A stretch of 64,000 bases of DNA from CAWFKW01 sp963816535 (GTDB taxonomy: Bacteria > Bacteroidota > Ignavibacteria > Tepidaquicellales > OLB5): positions 62,001 to 126,000 of the forward strand of contig CAWFKW010000002.1 in assembly GCA_963816535.1 (NCBI GenBank). The letters run 5' to 3'. The first letter of the stretch is position 1; every line of letters begins with the position of its first letter. The position numbers were made by a program, and so were the translations under genes. Under the pieces are notes generated by a model. It saw nothing but the letters and a program-made list of their open reading frames with translations, was not told the DNA's origin and ran no database searches. Below, piece by piece: positions 43,352 through 53,146 of this stretch.

Positions 43352-44963
43352 TGTAAGAAAGGTCAGGACAATCGGGAAGCTTTTGCTGAAGCTCGAAACA
43401 AGGAACCGCGCGGGCTCGGAAAAGAAGATATTATTCCTGTTTATTTCTTACCTCATACCCGGATGTTTTTTGCCCTTCATGCTTGCAAGGCAAAATGTCG
43501 ACCCGACAGGATTTGAATATACATTTCTCACATATCTTTTCTACACCCTGATAATTTCTTTTACGGTCTCAAGCGAGCTTGATAACCTTATCGTATCCCA
43601 AAACGAAACGGATATTTTCAGCGCGCTGCCTGTAGATAGCGGGCTCCTTGCCGGGGCAAAATCATACATGCTGAACAGGTATATCTTCATGCTTGTTATT
43701 CCGCTGTTCGGGCCGGGCGCAGTATTTTATTACAGGATGATGAATTCGGTCCCCCGCGCAATCATGTACTTCGCCGCAGGTTACATGCTGTGTATGTTTA
43801 CAATTAATTCGGCTCTGCTTGTATACAGCATAGCGCTAAGGGTCCTCAAAACAAAACGGTTAAGCGTTTATACTCTCGCATTCCAGGTGATACTGATATT
43901 CCTGTTAATAATCGGTTACCAGTTCGTTTCATACGGAATATCGGGCCGGCAGCCGGCGGGTTCGGTAAATTACCTCCAGATCATTCAGAAGAACAGCATG
44001 ATAGATCTGTTCCCGCAGTCATGGTACGCTTTTCTGTCGTCAAGGGTGCAGTACGAGTTCGGCATTTCATTGCTTCTGAAAATAGCTCTGCCTTTCTTTA
44101 TTTTTTATCTTAGCTACCTTAGCCTGAAAATGTACCTTGAAGAGAACCTGGGCCGTATAAAGGAAAAGATATTTTATGCAGACTATTCTGCGGGAGCCGG
44201 GGCAGAGATTGAAAGCAAATCGCCGGCCGCGGGTTTGATCGCGCTAATTGAATCGGTTTACCTCCGAAACAGTTCGGAACGCTCTTCATTCGCGCTGCTG
44301 AAGAGCATGTTTTCTCATGATAAAGCTATGAAGCTGAACATTATCCCAATGATAGTCATACCCGCAGGCTTAACCATTTTCGCGCTTGTAACTAACCAGC
44401 TCACACCCCCGTTCGACCCGGGGTATTTCATAATAAAACCGGTGTTCCATATCTCTATCATGATCTCAGCTTTCGTTGTTTTGAACACATCAGTTCTTGG
44501 GGTGAAAATAAGCTCCCACCCGGGCGCTTCGTGGGTATATGATTCTTACCCGGTTGGACGTAAAAAAAGATTCAAAAACGGAATAAGAAAATTTTTCTCC
44601 GTTTACCTGATTCTTCCATTATGCACAATTCTCGGCATACTTTTCTCGTTCAAAATGCCTGTATGGCAGGCGGCTCTGGATTGCCTTTTCATTTTCGCTT
44701 CCGCAAATCTGTACAACTCGCTTTTTAATCTGTTCACGCGGGCGCTGCCTTTCACAAAGGAAAACACGCTGATCAATTCGGCGCAGAGAATAACAGGGAT
44801 GCTGTATCCCATAGCATTTGGAACAGGGATCGTATTCATTCAGCTTTATGTTTACAACAGCGTGTTTCACACTGTTTTAGCGATAATCGGCTTGTTCACA
44901 ATCAGTTTCTGGATAAATTACTTCGGATTTGTGCGTACAAAAAGAACAGAAAGTCCGGCCTAA
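43344..44963 (+). CDS. Multi-pass membrane protein, ABC-2 exporter permease-like
   Basis: 539 residues with about twelve transmembrane helices in two blocks separated by a soluble loop (about 280-325). The layout and the SELDNLIVSQNETDIFSALPV segment recall ABC-2 type permeases, where a cytoplasmic loop after the second helix contacts the ATPase. No ATPase gene is adjacent, so the assignment is tentative. Overlap with mltG by 8 nt suggests coupling with cell-wall work. Confidence 0.6.
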   Translation: MIDVRKVRTIGKLLLKLETRNRAGSEKKILFLFISYLIPGCFLPFMLARQNVDPTGFEYTFLTYLFYTLIISFTVSSELDNLIVSQNETDIFSALPVDSGLLAGAKSYMLNRYIFMLVIPLFGPGAVFYYRMMNSVPRAIMYFAAGYMLCMFTINSALLVYSIALRVLKTKRLSVYTLAFQVILIFLLIIGYQFVSYGISGRQPAGSVNYLQIIQKNSMIDLFPQSWYAFLSSRVQYEFGISLLLKIALPFFIFYLSYLSLKMYLEENLGRIKEKIFYADYSAGAGAEIESKSPAAGLIALIESVYLRNSSERSSFALLKSMFSHDKAMKLNIIPMIVIPAGLTIFALVTNQLTPPFDPGYFIIKPVFHISIMISAFVVLNTSVLGVKISSHPGASWVYDSYPVGRKKRFKNGIRKFFSVYLILPLCTILGILFSFKMPVWQAALDCLFIFASANLYNSLFNLFTRALPFTKENTLINSAQRITGMLYPIAFGTGIVFIQLYVYNSVFHTVLAIIGLFTISFWINYFGFVRTKRTESPA

Positions 44964-45034
44964 CGCCTTACGCTAAGCATCTTAAAATATTTTTTGCCAT
45001 ATTTATTTATCCAAAACAACCAAAGGGCAAAAAA

Positions 45035-47734
45035 ATGAAGAAGACAGTTATCACTTTCTTTTCACTGCTGCTGTTTACATGTAACTCATACTCCCAGCTT
45101 GACGACATTTTAAAGAAAATTCCCGGCGTTGGCGACGTATTCGAGGAAGCCGTCAGCACCAGCATTAAAGACGCCTATCCAAGCGCATACTGGTTAAGCG
45201 GATTGGATAAGCAACTGAACGTGGACCAGGATGAATCATTCAGTCCAAACCTCAGTCCCGGATATTATAAATTCAGGTTCAATACATTTTGTCTTCACGC
45301 CGGAGCCTACGCGCCAACCGAAGGGGCAGGCTACCTGGTTGCACCTCTTAAAGGCACGAAAGCAAACCTGATAAAAAGCATCCTGGGCCGGTACCCCGAC
45401 CACCCGGATATTGACCAGAAAGATGTTCAGCTTCTTGTTTGGGGCATCGAGGCCAATCAGAAGTTCAGCGCCTACCCCGTTGATTTCCAGGCGCGCGTTC
45501 AGCCGCTGCTTAACGCAGAAGATATTGCCCAGATGGAAGTGGATGTAAAACAAATAGCGTTCGACCTTCTCCCGCAGGACGCCAAAGATGCATTAAATCT
45601 CTACGGGAATTTGCGCGGAAAGCTGAGCGACGCATCGGCAACTTATGAAGATGTGGAGCAGCTCGCAGTCAAAACCGGAATAGCTCCTGTTGGAAAAGGA
45701 AGTAAAAATATAAGCGCGGGAACATGGACCTCGCTGGGGGACGGCGTTTATATGAGATGTTTCCCCGAAGGATATAAAAAGTCAAATGTCGAAATCTATA
45801 TCCCCGCCGATGTAAATATACAAAAGGATAATAGCGGCAACATAACCGCTCTGAATGACGGATCATACAGTATAAACTTCAATTATGACCCGGGCGCTAC
45901 AAAATTCAAAAATGCGGTTATTAAAAATATCTCGACCAATGAAGAAATAACCATTGATAATACCTTAACCGACGACGCATCCTTAAAAAAAGACTCGGAC
46001 GATTTCATAAAATTTGTAAAGAAGTCTTTCGGCAAGAAGAAATCCGGACGTCTCACAGGAGAATCGCTGGCCACGCTCACAAAATTAAAGACAATTGAAT
46101 CGGAACTGAACGCAGCGCCGGATAAATCCGGCCTCAATGGCAACGCATACTCTGTATCGGTTAACGCTCTTGATAAATTCGTAAGCGATATAGAAACCGG
46201 AAACAAGAAAGGCGGCAACAGCAGCCGGAATGTAGGCTTAAGCAACATTAACGGGCTGGTTTTCGCGCCGGCTAATACTTCAAATCAGCGTCTGGGAAAC
46301 GGCGGACCTGAAGGCGGAGATGGCGGTCCCAAAAAACCGCCAAAAAAGAACGATTGCAACGTTACCGTATCGCTTTCGCAGGTCAATGAAGCCGATCTGC
46401 CCGAACCAAACCGCGTTTATACTGTAATAGCTACTATAACTATCGACGGCTCCGACGATAACTGCACAGCGCAGGAAATTGATTTTACCCTGTTTGACGT
46501 AAGTAAAGAAAGAGGGAGATGTTTGAACGACATGGAACAATTTGACGATGTGGACGAAGATCTTCAGATGTCTCAAAGCTTCAACCAGGATTATGAAATA
46601 ACCAAATTAACAGCGAAGAAAACGCTTTCCGGAAAATCGCAAACACAGACCATCAACATAGACTGCAGGGATTGGGGCGCATACGGCAAACTTAAGGCAT
46701 CTGTTTTGGTCGGCGGAAGCTGGTATGAGGCGGAAGGGGACGGAACTCCTGATAAGTATGTATCCATTCCAATAGATTATAACAACAATCACATTGCCGA
46801 TTATTGGGAAAAACAAAATAACGTTTACGGCAAGCCCGCAGATTGGGATGAGGACCCGAATCCCACAGGACAAGCCAAAACAGGCGACGGCATGACCAAC
46901 TACGAAGAATACCGCGGCTTCTTTGTATCAGATGGCTCAGGCGGGAAAGAACATCAAAGAATGGACCCGAATCAAAAAGAGATCTTCGTGCTGGATGACG
47001 ACCAGATATTCGATATCTCGTCGTGGAAAGCTGCGACCGGAATTAAGGCATACTGGCTGACCAAGGATATGGTATATGGCGATAAAGCCGGAGACGATAA
47101 CAATCAGAATTACAGGTGGGTAAATTTTTGCAGGGGAAATGCGCAGGGATTGAAATATGCAGTGCACCTTGTTAAGGTGACAGGGATGTCTGACCCTTAC
47201 GGCAAGCACCAGGAACCCTTCGTCTTTGGATACAACGACCCGGGTTACGGGCCGCCGAAATATGCAACCCGAACTGTGATCTTCCCCGACAGGATAAGAA
47301 ACTGGATGGTGATTGAGGCAGATACGCTCGATAATCTCCTGAAGAAATTTCCAAACGGGTTCGCAATTGGAAAAGACGTATATACTAAAAAAGAAGTTCA
47401 GGATTTGATCAACCAGATAAGAACGCCGGCAAAGCTTGATGTGCTTGTCGATTTTTGGCAAAACCTCTGCGTTCTTCATGAAGTGGGGCACGCCTGCGAC
47501 GCCCATCATCACGGGGGCGGCGACCCGAATAAAACGGGCGTGGGGGATCCGCTTTGCCCGATGCTTTACAGGAGCGAATTCACGCTGGTTAAGCTGGATA
47601 AAAAGATGCTTGGGCAGATAATGAAATTAGTCGAGAAAGACGGGGTTACGCCGATCGTTTCATATACCGGTTGGAGATTCTGCAAGAAGAATGATAATTG
47701 CTGGGGACAATTGAACGTGAATGACCGGTATTAG
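45035..47734 (+). CDS. Large secreted protein with metzincin-like zinc motif
   Basis: 899 residues with a signal peptide (about 1-20, ending SYSQ). The N-terminal third has an LHAGAYAPTEGAGYLVAPLK and VQLLVWGIEANQKF region seen in other Bacteroidota secreted proteins of unknown role. A Gly/Pro/Lys linker (about 425-440) leads to a beta-rich part and a dockerin-like DYNNNHIADYWEKQN loop. Near the C-terminus HEVGHACDAHHH (815-826) fits HExxHxxxxxH, with CPMLY (Met843) as a possible Met-turn. Asp822 replaces the usual Gly of metzincins. A secreted metallopeptidase of an unrecognised family is the best guess. No T9SS domain is present. Confidence 0.65.
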   Translation: MKKTVITFFSLLLFTCNSYSQLDDILKKIPGVGDVFEEAVSTSIKDAYPSAYWLSGLDKQLNVDQDESFSPNLSPGYYKFRFNTFCLHAGAYAPTEGAGYLVAPLKGTKANLIKSILGRYPDHPDIDQKDVQLLVWGIEANQKFSAYPVDFQARVQPLLNAEDIAQMEVDVKQIAFDLLPQDAKDALNLYGNLRGKLSDASATYEDVEQLAVKTGIAPVGKGSKNISAGTWTSLGDGVYMRCFPEGYKKSNVEIYIPADVNIQKDNSGNITALNDGSYSINFNYDPGATKFKNAVIKNISTNEEITIDNTLTDDASLKKDSDDFIKFVKKSFGKKKSGRLTGESLATLTKLKTIESELNAAPDKSGLNGNAYSVSVNALDKFVSDIETGNKKGGNSSRNVGLSNINGLVFAPANTSNQRLGNGGPEGGDGGPKKPPKKNDCNVTVSLSQVNEADLPEPNRVYTVIATITIDGSDDNCTAQEIDFTLFDVSKERGRCLNDMEQFDDVDEDLQMSQSFNQDYEITKLTAKKTLSGKSQTQTINIDCRDWGAYGKLKASVLVGGSWYEAEGDGTPDKYVSIPIDYNNNHIADYWEKQNNVYGKPADWDEDPNPTGQAKTGDGMTNYEEYRGFFVSDGSGGKEHQRMDPNQKEIFVLDDDQIFDISSWKAATGIKAYWLTKDMVYGDKAGDDNNQNYRWVNFCRGNAQGLKYAVHLVKVTGMSDPYGKHQEPFVFGYNDPGYGPPKYATRTVIFPDRIRNWMVIEADTLDNLLKKFPNGFAIGKDVYTKKEVQDLINQIRTPAKLDVLVDFWQNLCVLHEVGHACDAHHHGGGDPNKTGVGDPLCPMLYRSEFTLVKLDKKMLGQIMKLVEKDGVTPIVSYTGWRFCKKNDNCWGQLNVNDRY

Positions 47735-47751
47735 AAAATGTGAGCGGTAGA

Positions 47752-48930
47752 TTAAATTGTGAACGGAGTTTCTATGCCGTAGAACTTCTTCAGAAGTTCA
47801 TAAACGAGGTAGCTTGAGTCGCCGAACCCGTATGTGTAGTTATATTTTGAGCGGTGCGTTTCGCGGTAATGAACGGCTTCTGTCAGGAATGATGAAACCG
47901 CGCTCCGGTCAAAAGGCAGGAGCTTTGCATTCTTTTTGAGAACTTCAGGGCGCTCGGTGGTTTTCCTAAGTACGCCGCAAGGGACATTAAAAAATAGCGA
48001 TTCTTCCTGCAGTCCGCCTGAGTCGGTCAGAATAGACCCGGCGTTTTTCACATATCCCAGCATCTCGAAATAATCATGAATTGCATTCATAATAACCAGT
48101 TTGCTGTGCCCGTTATGATTCAATACAGTATCAAAGCTCTTCTGAATAAGCGGGTTGGGATGCATCAGGTGAAGAATTTTAGTATACGAAGGCTGTTCGT
48201 CCATTATTGTGTTAAGTATCTTTGCATAATCGGTAACGTTGTTCCAGTTTTCGCGCCTGTGCAAAGTGCTCAGAATATAGTTGCTCTGTCCGGGTTCTTT
48301 TATCTTCTTTTCTTTAATTAGTGTAAAGATAGCGTCGTTAATAGTATTGCCTATCACATATACATTTTCGCCTTTAATGCCTTCGTTCACAAGGTTGTCC
48401 CGGTTTATTCCTTTAGGGGCGAAATGAATGGTCGCTGTTCTCGCAATCGACTCCCGCATAAATTCCTCCGGGAACGGATTCATTCTGTCAAGTGTGCGCA
48501 GGCCCGCTTCAAGGTGAAACACGGGTATTTGGTTCAGAAAGCCCCACAGCGCTCCCGCGAACGCGGAAGCTGTATCGCCCTGTACAATAATACCATGGAT
48601 ATTTGATTTCTTTATGGGAGAATTCTCAGAGAATTTTTTGTTAAAATCGTTCAACAAATGCGCAATCAGCTGGTTAAGGTCGCTGGTGCGGTTCGGAATT
48701 TCGTCGGCAGTGATATCGCAGCTTATGGCAAGGTTTGCCAGCACATCACCTGAGATCTTTTGCTGAGCAGTATTGTATAGCAGAGGATAGAACTCTGACG
48801 ACCTTCTCAGGATCCTGTAAAGAACAAAAAGCTTTATAATTTCCGGCCTTGTGCCAAAAAAGAAGACAATTACCTTCTTGTCTTTAAACTCTTCCGGCGA
48901 TAGAATTATGTTCAGATTCTCAGCAGCCAA
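47752..48930 (-). CDS. wecB: UDP-N-acetylglucosamine 2-epimerase (non-hydrolysing)
   Basis: 392 residues from TTG 48930; the family core starts at KVIVFFFGTRPEIIK. Conserved motifs: VQGDTASAFAGA, FHLEAGLRT, NPFPEEFMR, STLHRRENW, HPNPLIQ, LTDSGGLQEE and TERPEVLKK. The enzyme interconverts UDP-GlcNAc and UDP-ManNAc. WbpI-type uronate epimerases are the closest alternative. The gene directly upstream on the same strand encodes an NfrB-type glycosyltransferase that in E. coli needs UDP-ManNAc from WecB. A TATTTTTG element in the gap (about 48954-48961) may give it its own promoter. Confidence 0.92.
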   Translation of the reverse strand: MAAENLNIILSPEEFKDKKVIVFFFGTRPEIIKLFVLYRILRRSSEFYPLLYNTAQQKISGDVLANLAISCDITADEIPNRTSDLNQLIAHLLNDFNKKFSENSPIKKSNIHGIIVQGDTASAFAGALWGFLNQIPVFHLEAGLRTLDRMNPFPEEFMRESIARTATIHFAPKGINRDNLVNEGIKGENVYVIGNTINDAIFTLIKEKKIKEPGQSNYILSTLHRRENWNNVTDYAKILNTIMDEQPSYTKILHLMHPNPLIQKSFDTVLNHNGHSKLVIMNAIHDYFEMLGYVKNAGSILTDSGGLQEESLFFNVPCGVLRKTTERPEVLKKNAKLLPFDRSAVSSFLTEAVHYRETHRSKYNYTYGFGDSSYLVYELLKKFYGIETPFTI

Positions 48931-49019
48931 CCGTATAAATTTTGTTCATCTTCAAAAATAGTCAATATCCGCTTAAATATAAATGATTTTTTGTACCCGC
49001 TTAACGGTAGAAAAAATAA

Positions 49020-49051
49020 GGGCAATCAAAAATCTAAGATATTGATTGCCC
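49020..49051 (-). terminator. Terminator between the nfrB-like gene and wecB
   Basis: GGGCAATCAA (49020-49029) and TTGATTGCCC (49042-49051) form a perfect 10-bp stem. Read on the minus strand it is followed by TTATTTTTTC, so it ends the NfrB-like transcript or reduces read-through into wecB. Confidence 0.8.
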
Positions 49052-49077
49052 ATAAAATTACATGATATTTTATACTA

Positions 49078-50412
49078 TTAATAGTGGTCCGTTTTTTCCC
49101 AAACTACTTTATTTCTCATGCCGACGAAAACTTTCAGCGCGCGGAAAGTGGCAAAGAAATTTATGAGGTTATCAAAGTTCAGCCTGACCAGGCTGAAGAG
49201 CGCGTAACGGAAACCATACCAGCTGTATGTAAAAATAAACCTGTGCGCAAGGCGCCAAACCATGAGCCCAAAACAGGACCACAGGAAAAACCACAATATG
49301 CTGTTTTCCTGCACCACCGAATCAAGCACGTTTATACCCAATCCGAACCCAAGAAGGTAGAACAGGAACATTGCGAAAACTATATTTGAGAGAAGCACCA
49401 TGAAGTTGCTGAATATGGTTTTTCTGTCGCGCAGCAGGAAATATTTTGTCTTAAAATTCCCGGCCCATTTGTGCATTTTCCAGTTCTGAAAGCAAATACC
49501 TGCGGTCCACCTGGAACGCTGTTTTACAGCCTGCCAGAAACTGTTTGGGAAATACTCTCCAGTAGCTATCCTTGAATTTGAATTCCTGTTATCAACTAGA
49601 AGGTTAATATAGGAAGTCTTATATCCAAGCTTGAACAGTCTGAGCCCCATCTCATAGTCTTCGGTAAGATTGGCTTCGTTGAATACCTGCGGGTAATTAG
49701 CCTCTAGATCATGGAATATCCCGCGCTTGAACGCCATTCCGGTTCCTGCAAACGGAATAAACACCCTTAACGCCTGCCTTACAATCAGGTCTTTGGAGTG
49801 AACCTCGGCAAAAGCGTCGCAGTATGTGCGGTGAATAAATCTCCCTTTATCGTCTTTGATCGGAACGACCGGGATCTGCACCGCATCGACGCCCTGGTAA
49901 CACAAAATATAATTGAACAGCTTTAGCGAAAGCGGATGTATGAAATCTTCCGAGTCATGTATAAGCACTATCTGGAAAGGCCTGTTATTATCCGTTTCAA
50001 ATCTCTTAATAGAATTATAAACATTGTTCAGGTTATCTGCTTTTGTGGTAGGGCCGTCATGCGAATTTACGCAAATAACAACCTTGTTGTTCTTCTGGGC
50101 TATCCTTTTTACAACTTCCAGCGTCTTGCTATCGTTCGGATATACTCCTACGAATATCTGAAAATTTGAATACCTCATTTTGCTCAGGGCATACGTAAGA
50201 GTTCTTCCTATAACCTTATATTCTCTCCATGCGCAAATAACTAAAGCAATCGGGTTCTCATCTGCAGCGTTAACATCGTCAAGGTTCGGCAGATTCCTGC
50301 GATACTTTCGTCTGTTAAACCAGTAAAGAAGATCAACCAGCACATCGTCAATTCCGCTCACGACCAGCAGCACAGAGCATACCCAAAGCAATATATAAAA
50401 TATTTCGTTCAT
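49078..50412 (-). CDS. NfrB-type membrane glycosyltransferase (GT2)
   Basis: 444 residues with an N-terminal helix pair and about four C-terminal helices around a GT2 domain. It follows E. coli NfrB closely: SGIDDVLVDLLYW at the start, FVGVYPNDSKT, GPTTKADNLNNV (121-131), HDSEDFIHP (152-160, donor Asp), LTEDYEMGLRL (249-259, base), QRSRW (298-302, acceptor), YFLLRDRK and a WEKTDHY end. E. coli NfrB is about 745 residues and carries a C-terminal c-di-GMP-binding region; this protein stops where the membrane part ends. It probably polymerises a ManNAc-type sugar supplied by the neighbouring WecB. Confidence 0.88.
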   Translation of the reverse strand: MNEIFYILLWVCSVLLVVSGIDDVLVDLLYWFNRRKYRRNLPNLDDVNAADENPIALVICAWREYKVIGRTLTYALSKMRYSNFQIFVGVYPNDSKTLEVVKRIAQKNNKVVICVNSHDGPTTKADNLNNVYNSIKRFETDNNRPFQIVLIHDSEDFIHPLSLKLFNYILCYQGVDAVQIPVVPIKDDKGRFIHRTYCDAFAEVHSKDLIVRQALRVFIPFAGTGMAFKRGIFHDLEANYPQVFNEANLTEDYEMGLRLFKLGYKTSYINLLVDNRNSNSRIATGEYFPNSFWQAVKQRSRWTAGICFQNWKMHKWAGNFKTKYFLLRDRKTIFSNFMVLLSNIVFAMFLFYLLGFGLGINVLDSVVQENSILWFFLWSCFGLMVWRLAHRFIFTYSWYGFRYALFSLVRLNFDNLINFFATFRALKVFVGMRNKVVWEKTDHY

Positions 50413-50677
50413 AAAATGTAAATTTCTGTTTTATTTTATCTTAGCTAAAAAATCTTGAGTTTTGGGTTTAAGCAACCGTTGCTAACAATTAAGCGAAAAC
50501 TGGCTACAATCCCAATATACGTATTAAATATTTAATAATTGACTACTTTTTTGATTCCCTCATCAAAATTAGTATTATCAGCTACTGATTACAATACCGT
50601 GTTTTGGTGAATAATAACGACTATAATTACTAATTTAAGTAACAGATGTAAGTTTTGGATTAATTTTTGCGTAAGAA

Positions 50678-50708
50678 TTGCAAAACCTAACAGAAAATGA
50701 TATTTTTG
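50678..50708 (+). promoter_or_regulatory. Promoter of tsaD
   Basis: TTG (50678-50680), a 20-nt spacer and TATTTTTG (50701-50708) match the Bacteroidota -33/-7 consensus. The ATG is only 3 nt after the -7 element, so the transcript should be leaderless or nearly so. Confidence 0.6.
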
Positions 50709-50711
50709 TAG

Positions 50712-51746
50712 ATGTCCGATATCATACTTGCAATAGAAACTTCGTGCGACGAGACCTCCGCTTCGATTTTGAGAAGAAATGAGGTATTATCTAATATAAT
50801 ATCATCGCAGCTTTTTCATTCCAAGTACGGTGGGATAGTACCGGAGCTCGCTTCCAGGGCGCACATTAAGATAATTGACCGGATCGTTAAAGAAGCATTC
50901 ATGAATTCAGGAATTTCCCGGGACCAGGTGAAACTTGTAGCGGCAACCCGGGGACCCGGACTAATAGGGTCATTGCTGGTAGGCTATAATTTTGCAAAAA
51001 GTTTTGCTCTGGGGCTTGGCATTCCATTTATTGGCATAAATCATATCGAATCTCATCTATACTCATGTTTCATCGGAAAAGAGTCGGCCCCGGCGCCGTT
51101 TATTGCGCTGGTAGTTTCAGGCGGGCACACAATATTGTTTCTGGTCAGAGATCATTTCAATTACAGGATTCTCGGACAGACGCATGATGACGCAGCCGGG
51201 GAAGCGTTTGATAAGGTCGCTAAAATGATGGGGCTTGATTATCCCGGGGGCCCTCTTATAGATTCGCTCGCAAAATCAGGAGACGAGGATTTTCATAAGT
51301 TCCCGGTTTCCCGGATCAGGGAAAATAAATATGATTTTTCGTTCAGCGGCATAAAAACATCAGTCCTGTACTTCTTGAAAAAAAATTATCCCAAGCCGGA
51401 AGATAAAATTCCGCTAAATGACATTAGCGCATCTTTTCAGAAAGCAATTGTAAAGAACCTTGTTGATAATACGCTGATGGCGGCCCGTGAATTCGGAGTG
51501 AACATCATTGCGGTCTCAGGGGGCGTGTCTGCCAACTCAAGGCTCCGCGAAGAATTCCAGAAAACCGTCAAAAACGATGTGAAAGTATTTTTCCCGGAAC
51601 CTGAATATTCTACTGATAATGCCGCAATGATTGGCTATACTGCATATCTTAAATCGGTATTTTCCGCCGGACTTAGAGAATCGAAATTAATTGACGAACC
51701 TGCATTTGCAAGATTCGATTTCGAACAGATAAACAGTTCAATTTAA
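50712..51746 (+). CDS. tsaD: tRNA N6-adenosine threonylcarbamoyltransferase TsaD
   Basis: 344 residues of ASKHA fold. AIETSCDETSASIL opens the chain; metal ligands His111 and His115 are in INHIESHLYS; GEAFDKVAKMMGLDYPGGP, AVSGGVSANSRLR and EYSTDNAAMIG follow. TsaD adds the threonylcarbamoyl group to A37 of ANN-decoding tRNAs together with TsaB and TsaE, which are not in this window. The stop overlaps the start of mgtE (TAATG). Confidence 0.97.
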   Translation: MSDIILAIETSCDETSASILRRNEVLSNIISSQLFHSKYGGIVPELASRAHIKIIDRIVKEAFMNSGISRDQVKLVAATRGPGLIGSLLVGYNFAKSFALGLGIPFIGINHIESHLYSCFIGKESAPAPFIALVVSGGHTILFLVRDHFNYRILGQTHDDAAGEAFDKVAKMMGLDYPGGPLIDSLAKSGDEDFHKFPVSRIRENKYDFSFSGIKTSVLYFLKKNYPKPEDKIPLNDISASFQKAIVKNLVDNTLMAAREFGVNIIAVSGGVSANSRLREEFQKTVKNDVKVFFPEPEYSTDNAAMIGYTAYLKSVFSAGLRESKLIDEPAFARFDFEQINSSI

Positions 51747-53131
51747 TGACAGAGAGAATACAAAAAAGAGCGGTAATAGAAGTTGACGAACAGCTTCTGA
51801 ACGATATCTCCGATTTGATCAACAGCAAATCTGACGTATTGCTGAAAAATATTCTGGCAGATATTTACCCGTCAGATACTGCGCTGATCATAAACAACCT
51901 CGACAGCGATGACGGGCTGGAACTGTTTAAAATATTGCCGGTTACAACCGCTGCGGAGGTTCTGCTTGAACTGAACGACCACGAAAGGGATAGAATACTT
52001 GATACGCTTACCCCGCAGGAAATCAACGCGCTGGTTAGCGAGATGTACTCTGACGACGCCGCGGATGTAATTGCTACCCTTGATGACGCCAAGGCCGCTG
52101 AAGTTCTTGGCCTGATGAAGAAAGAAGATTCTTCTGAAGTTAAAGAGCTTCTGACCTATGACGAGCACACTGCCGGCGGCATAATGCAGAAAGAGTTTAT
52201 TGACTGCAAAGCGACGGATACTATCGAGCAGGCTATCAAAGAAATCCGGTCCGAAGCGACTAACGAAGACCACCTGTATCACATTTGGGTTACGGACGAA
52301 AACAGAAGGTTAATCGGGATCGTTTCATTAAAAGAAATCATACTGGCTCTTGAAACCCCGAATTTGATAATCGGCGATATTATGAACCCGGAAGTTATCT
52401 CTGCCGATGCAGATACTGACCAGGAAGAAGTGGCGAAGATATTCCAGAAATACGATCTTGTAACGCTTCCGGTTGTCGATAAGAATAAGGTTTTGATCGG
52501 AAGAATATCAATTGACGATATAGTTGACATTATTGAGACTGAGTTTTCTGAAGATGTCGCTAAGATAGTCGGTTCTGACGCTGAAGAACTTGAGAGCAAA
52601 TCACCCGCTCAAATTGCAATGCTGAGGCTTCCATGGGTGCTTATAACGCTGGGAATTGAAATATTAGCAGGTTTTGTAATCAAGTTTTACGACGACACTT
52701 TGAACAAAGTTATATTGCTTGCGTCATTCATGCCAATAATATCTGCAATTTCAGGTAACACAGGTTTACAGGCGGCGGCCATTACTGTTCGCGCCCTCGC
52801 AACGGGCCATGCCAGCCTTTCAAGATGGTGGGAGCCGGTGAAACGCTCCTTCCAGACAAGCCTGATAATAGGAGCAGTCTGCGGTATTGTTATCGGAATT
52901 GTAGGGGGTTTTTGGTACGGTAAGTTCCTGTTTGGGTTCCTGGTTGGATTTTCAATGTTCCTTTCTATAAACATTTCAGGGCTGGTGGGAACGTCAATAC
53001 CGATGGTTTCAAAGAGCTTCGGATTTGACCCGGCTATTACGGCAGGGCCATTCGAAACCGCTTTCCAGGATGTGGTGGGTATAAGCCTGTTTCTGACTTT
53101 TGCAACTTTCCTTCTCAAATGGCTTCTGTAG
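51746..53131 (+). CDS. mgtE: Magnesium transporter MgtE
   Basis: 461 residues. N-terminal helical superhelix (about 1-135, DDAADVIATLDDAKAAEVLG), two CBS domains (about 140-265, with TVDIIE-type ends), a connecting helix and five C-terminal transmembrane helices with the PIISAISGNTGLQAAAITVR pore motif. In known MgtE the CBS part senses Mg2+ and gates the channel. It is translationally coupled to tsaD by a one-base overlap. Confidence 0.95.
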   Translation: MTERIQKRAVIEVDEQLLNDISDLINSKSDVLLKNILADIYPSDTALIINNLDSDDGLELFKILPVTTAAEVLLELNDHERDRILDTLTPQEINALVSEMYSDDAADVIATLDDAKAAEVLGLMKKEDSSEVKELLTYDEHTAGGIMQKEFIDCKATDTIEQAIKEIRSEATNEDHLYHIWVTDENRRLIGIVSLKEIILALETPNLIIGDIMNPEVISADADTDQEEVAKIFQKYDLVTLPVVDKNKVLIGRISIDDIVDIIETEFSEDVAKIVGSDAEELESKSPAQIAMLRLPWVLITLGIEILAGFVIKFYDDTLNKVILLASFMPIISAISGNTGLQAAAITVRALATGHASLSRWWEPVKRSFQTSLIIGAVCGIVIGIVGGFWYGKFLFGFLVGFSMFLSINISGLVGTSIPMVSKSFGFDPAITAGPFETAFQDVVGISLFLTFATFLLKWLL

Positions 53132-53146
53132 TTAACTTAAGAGAAA

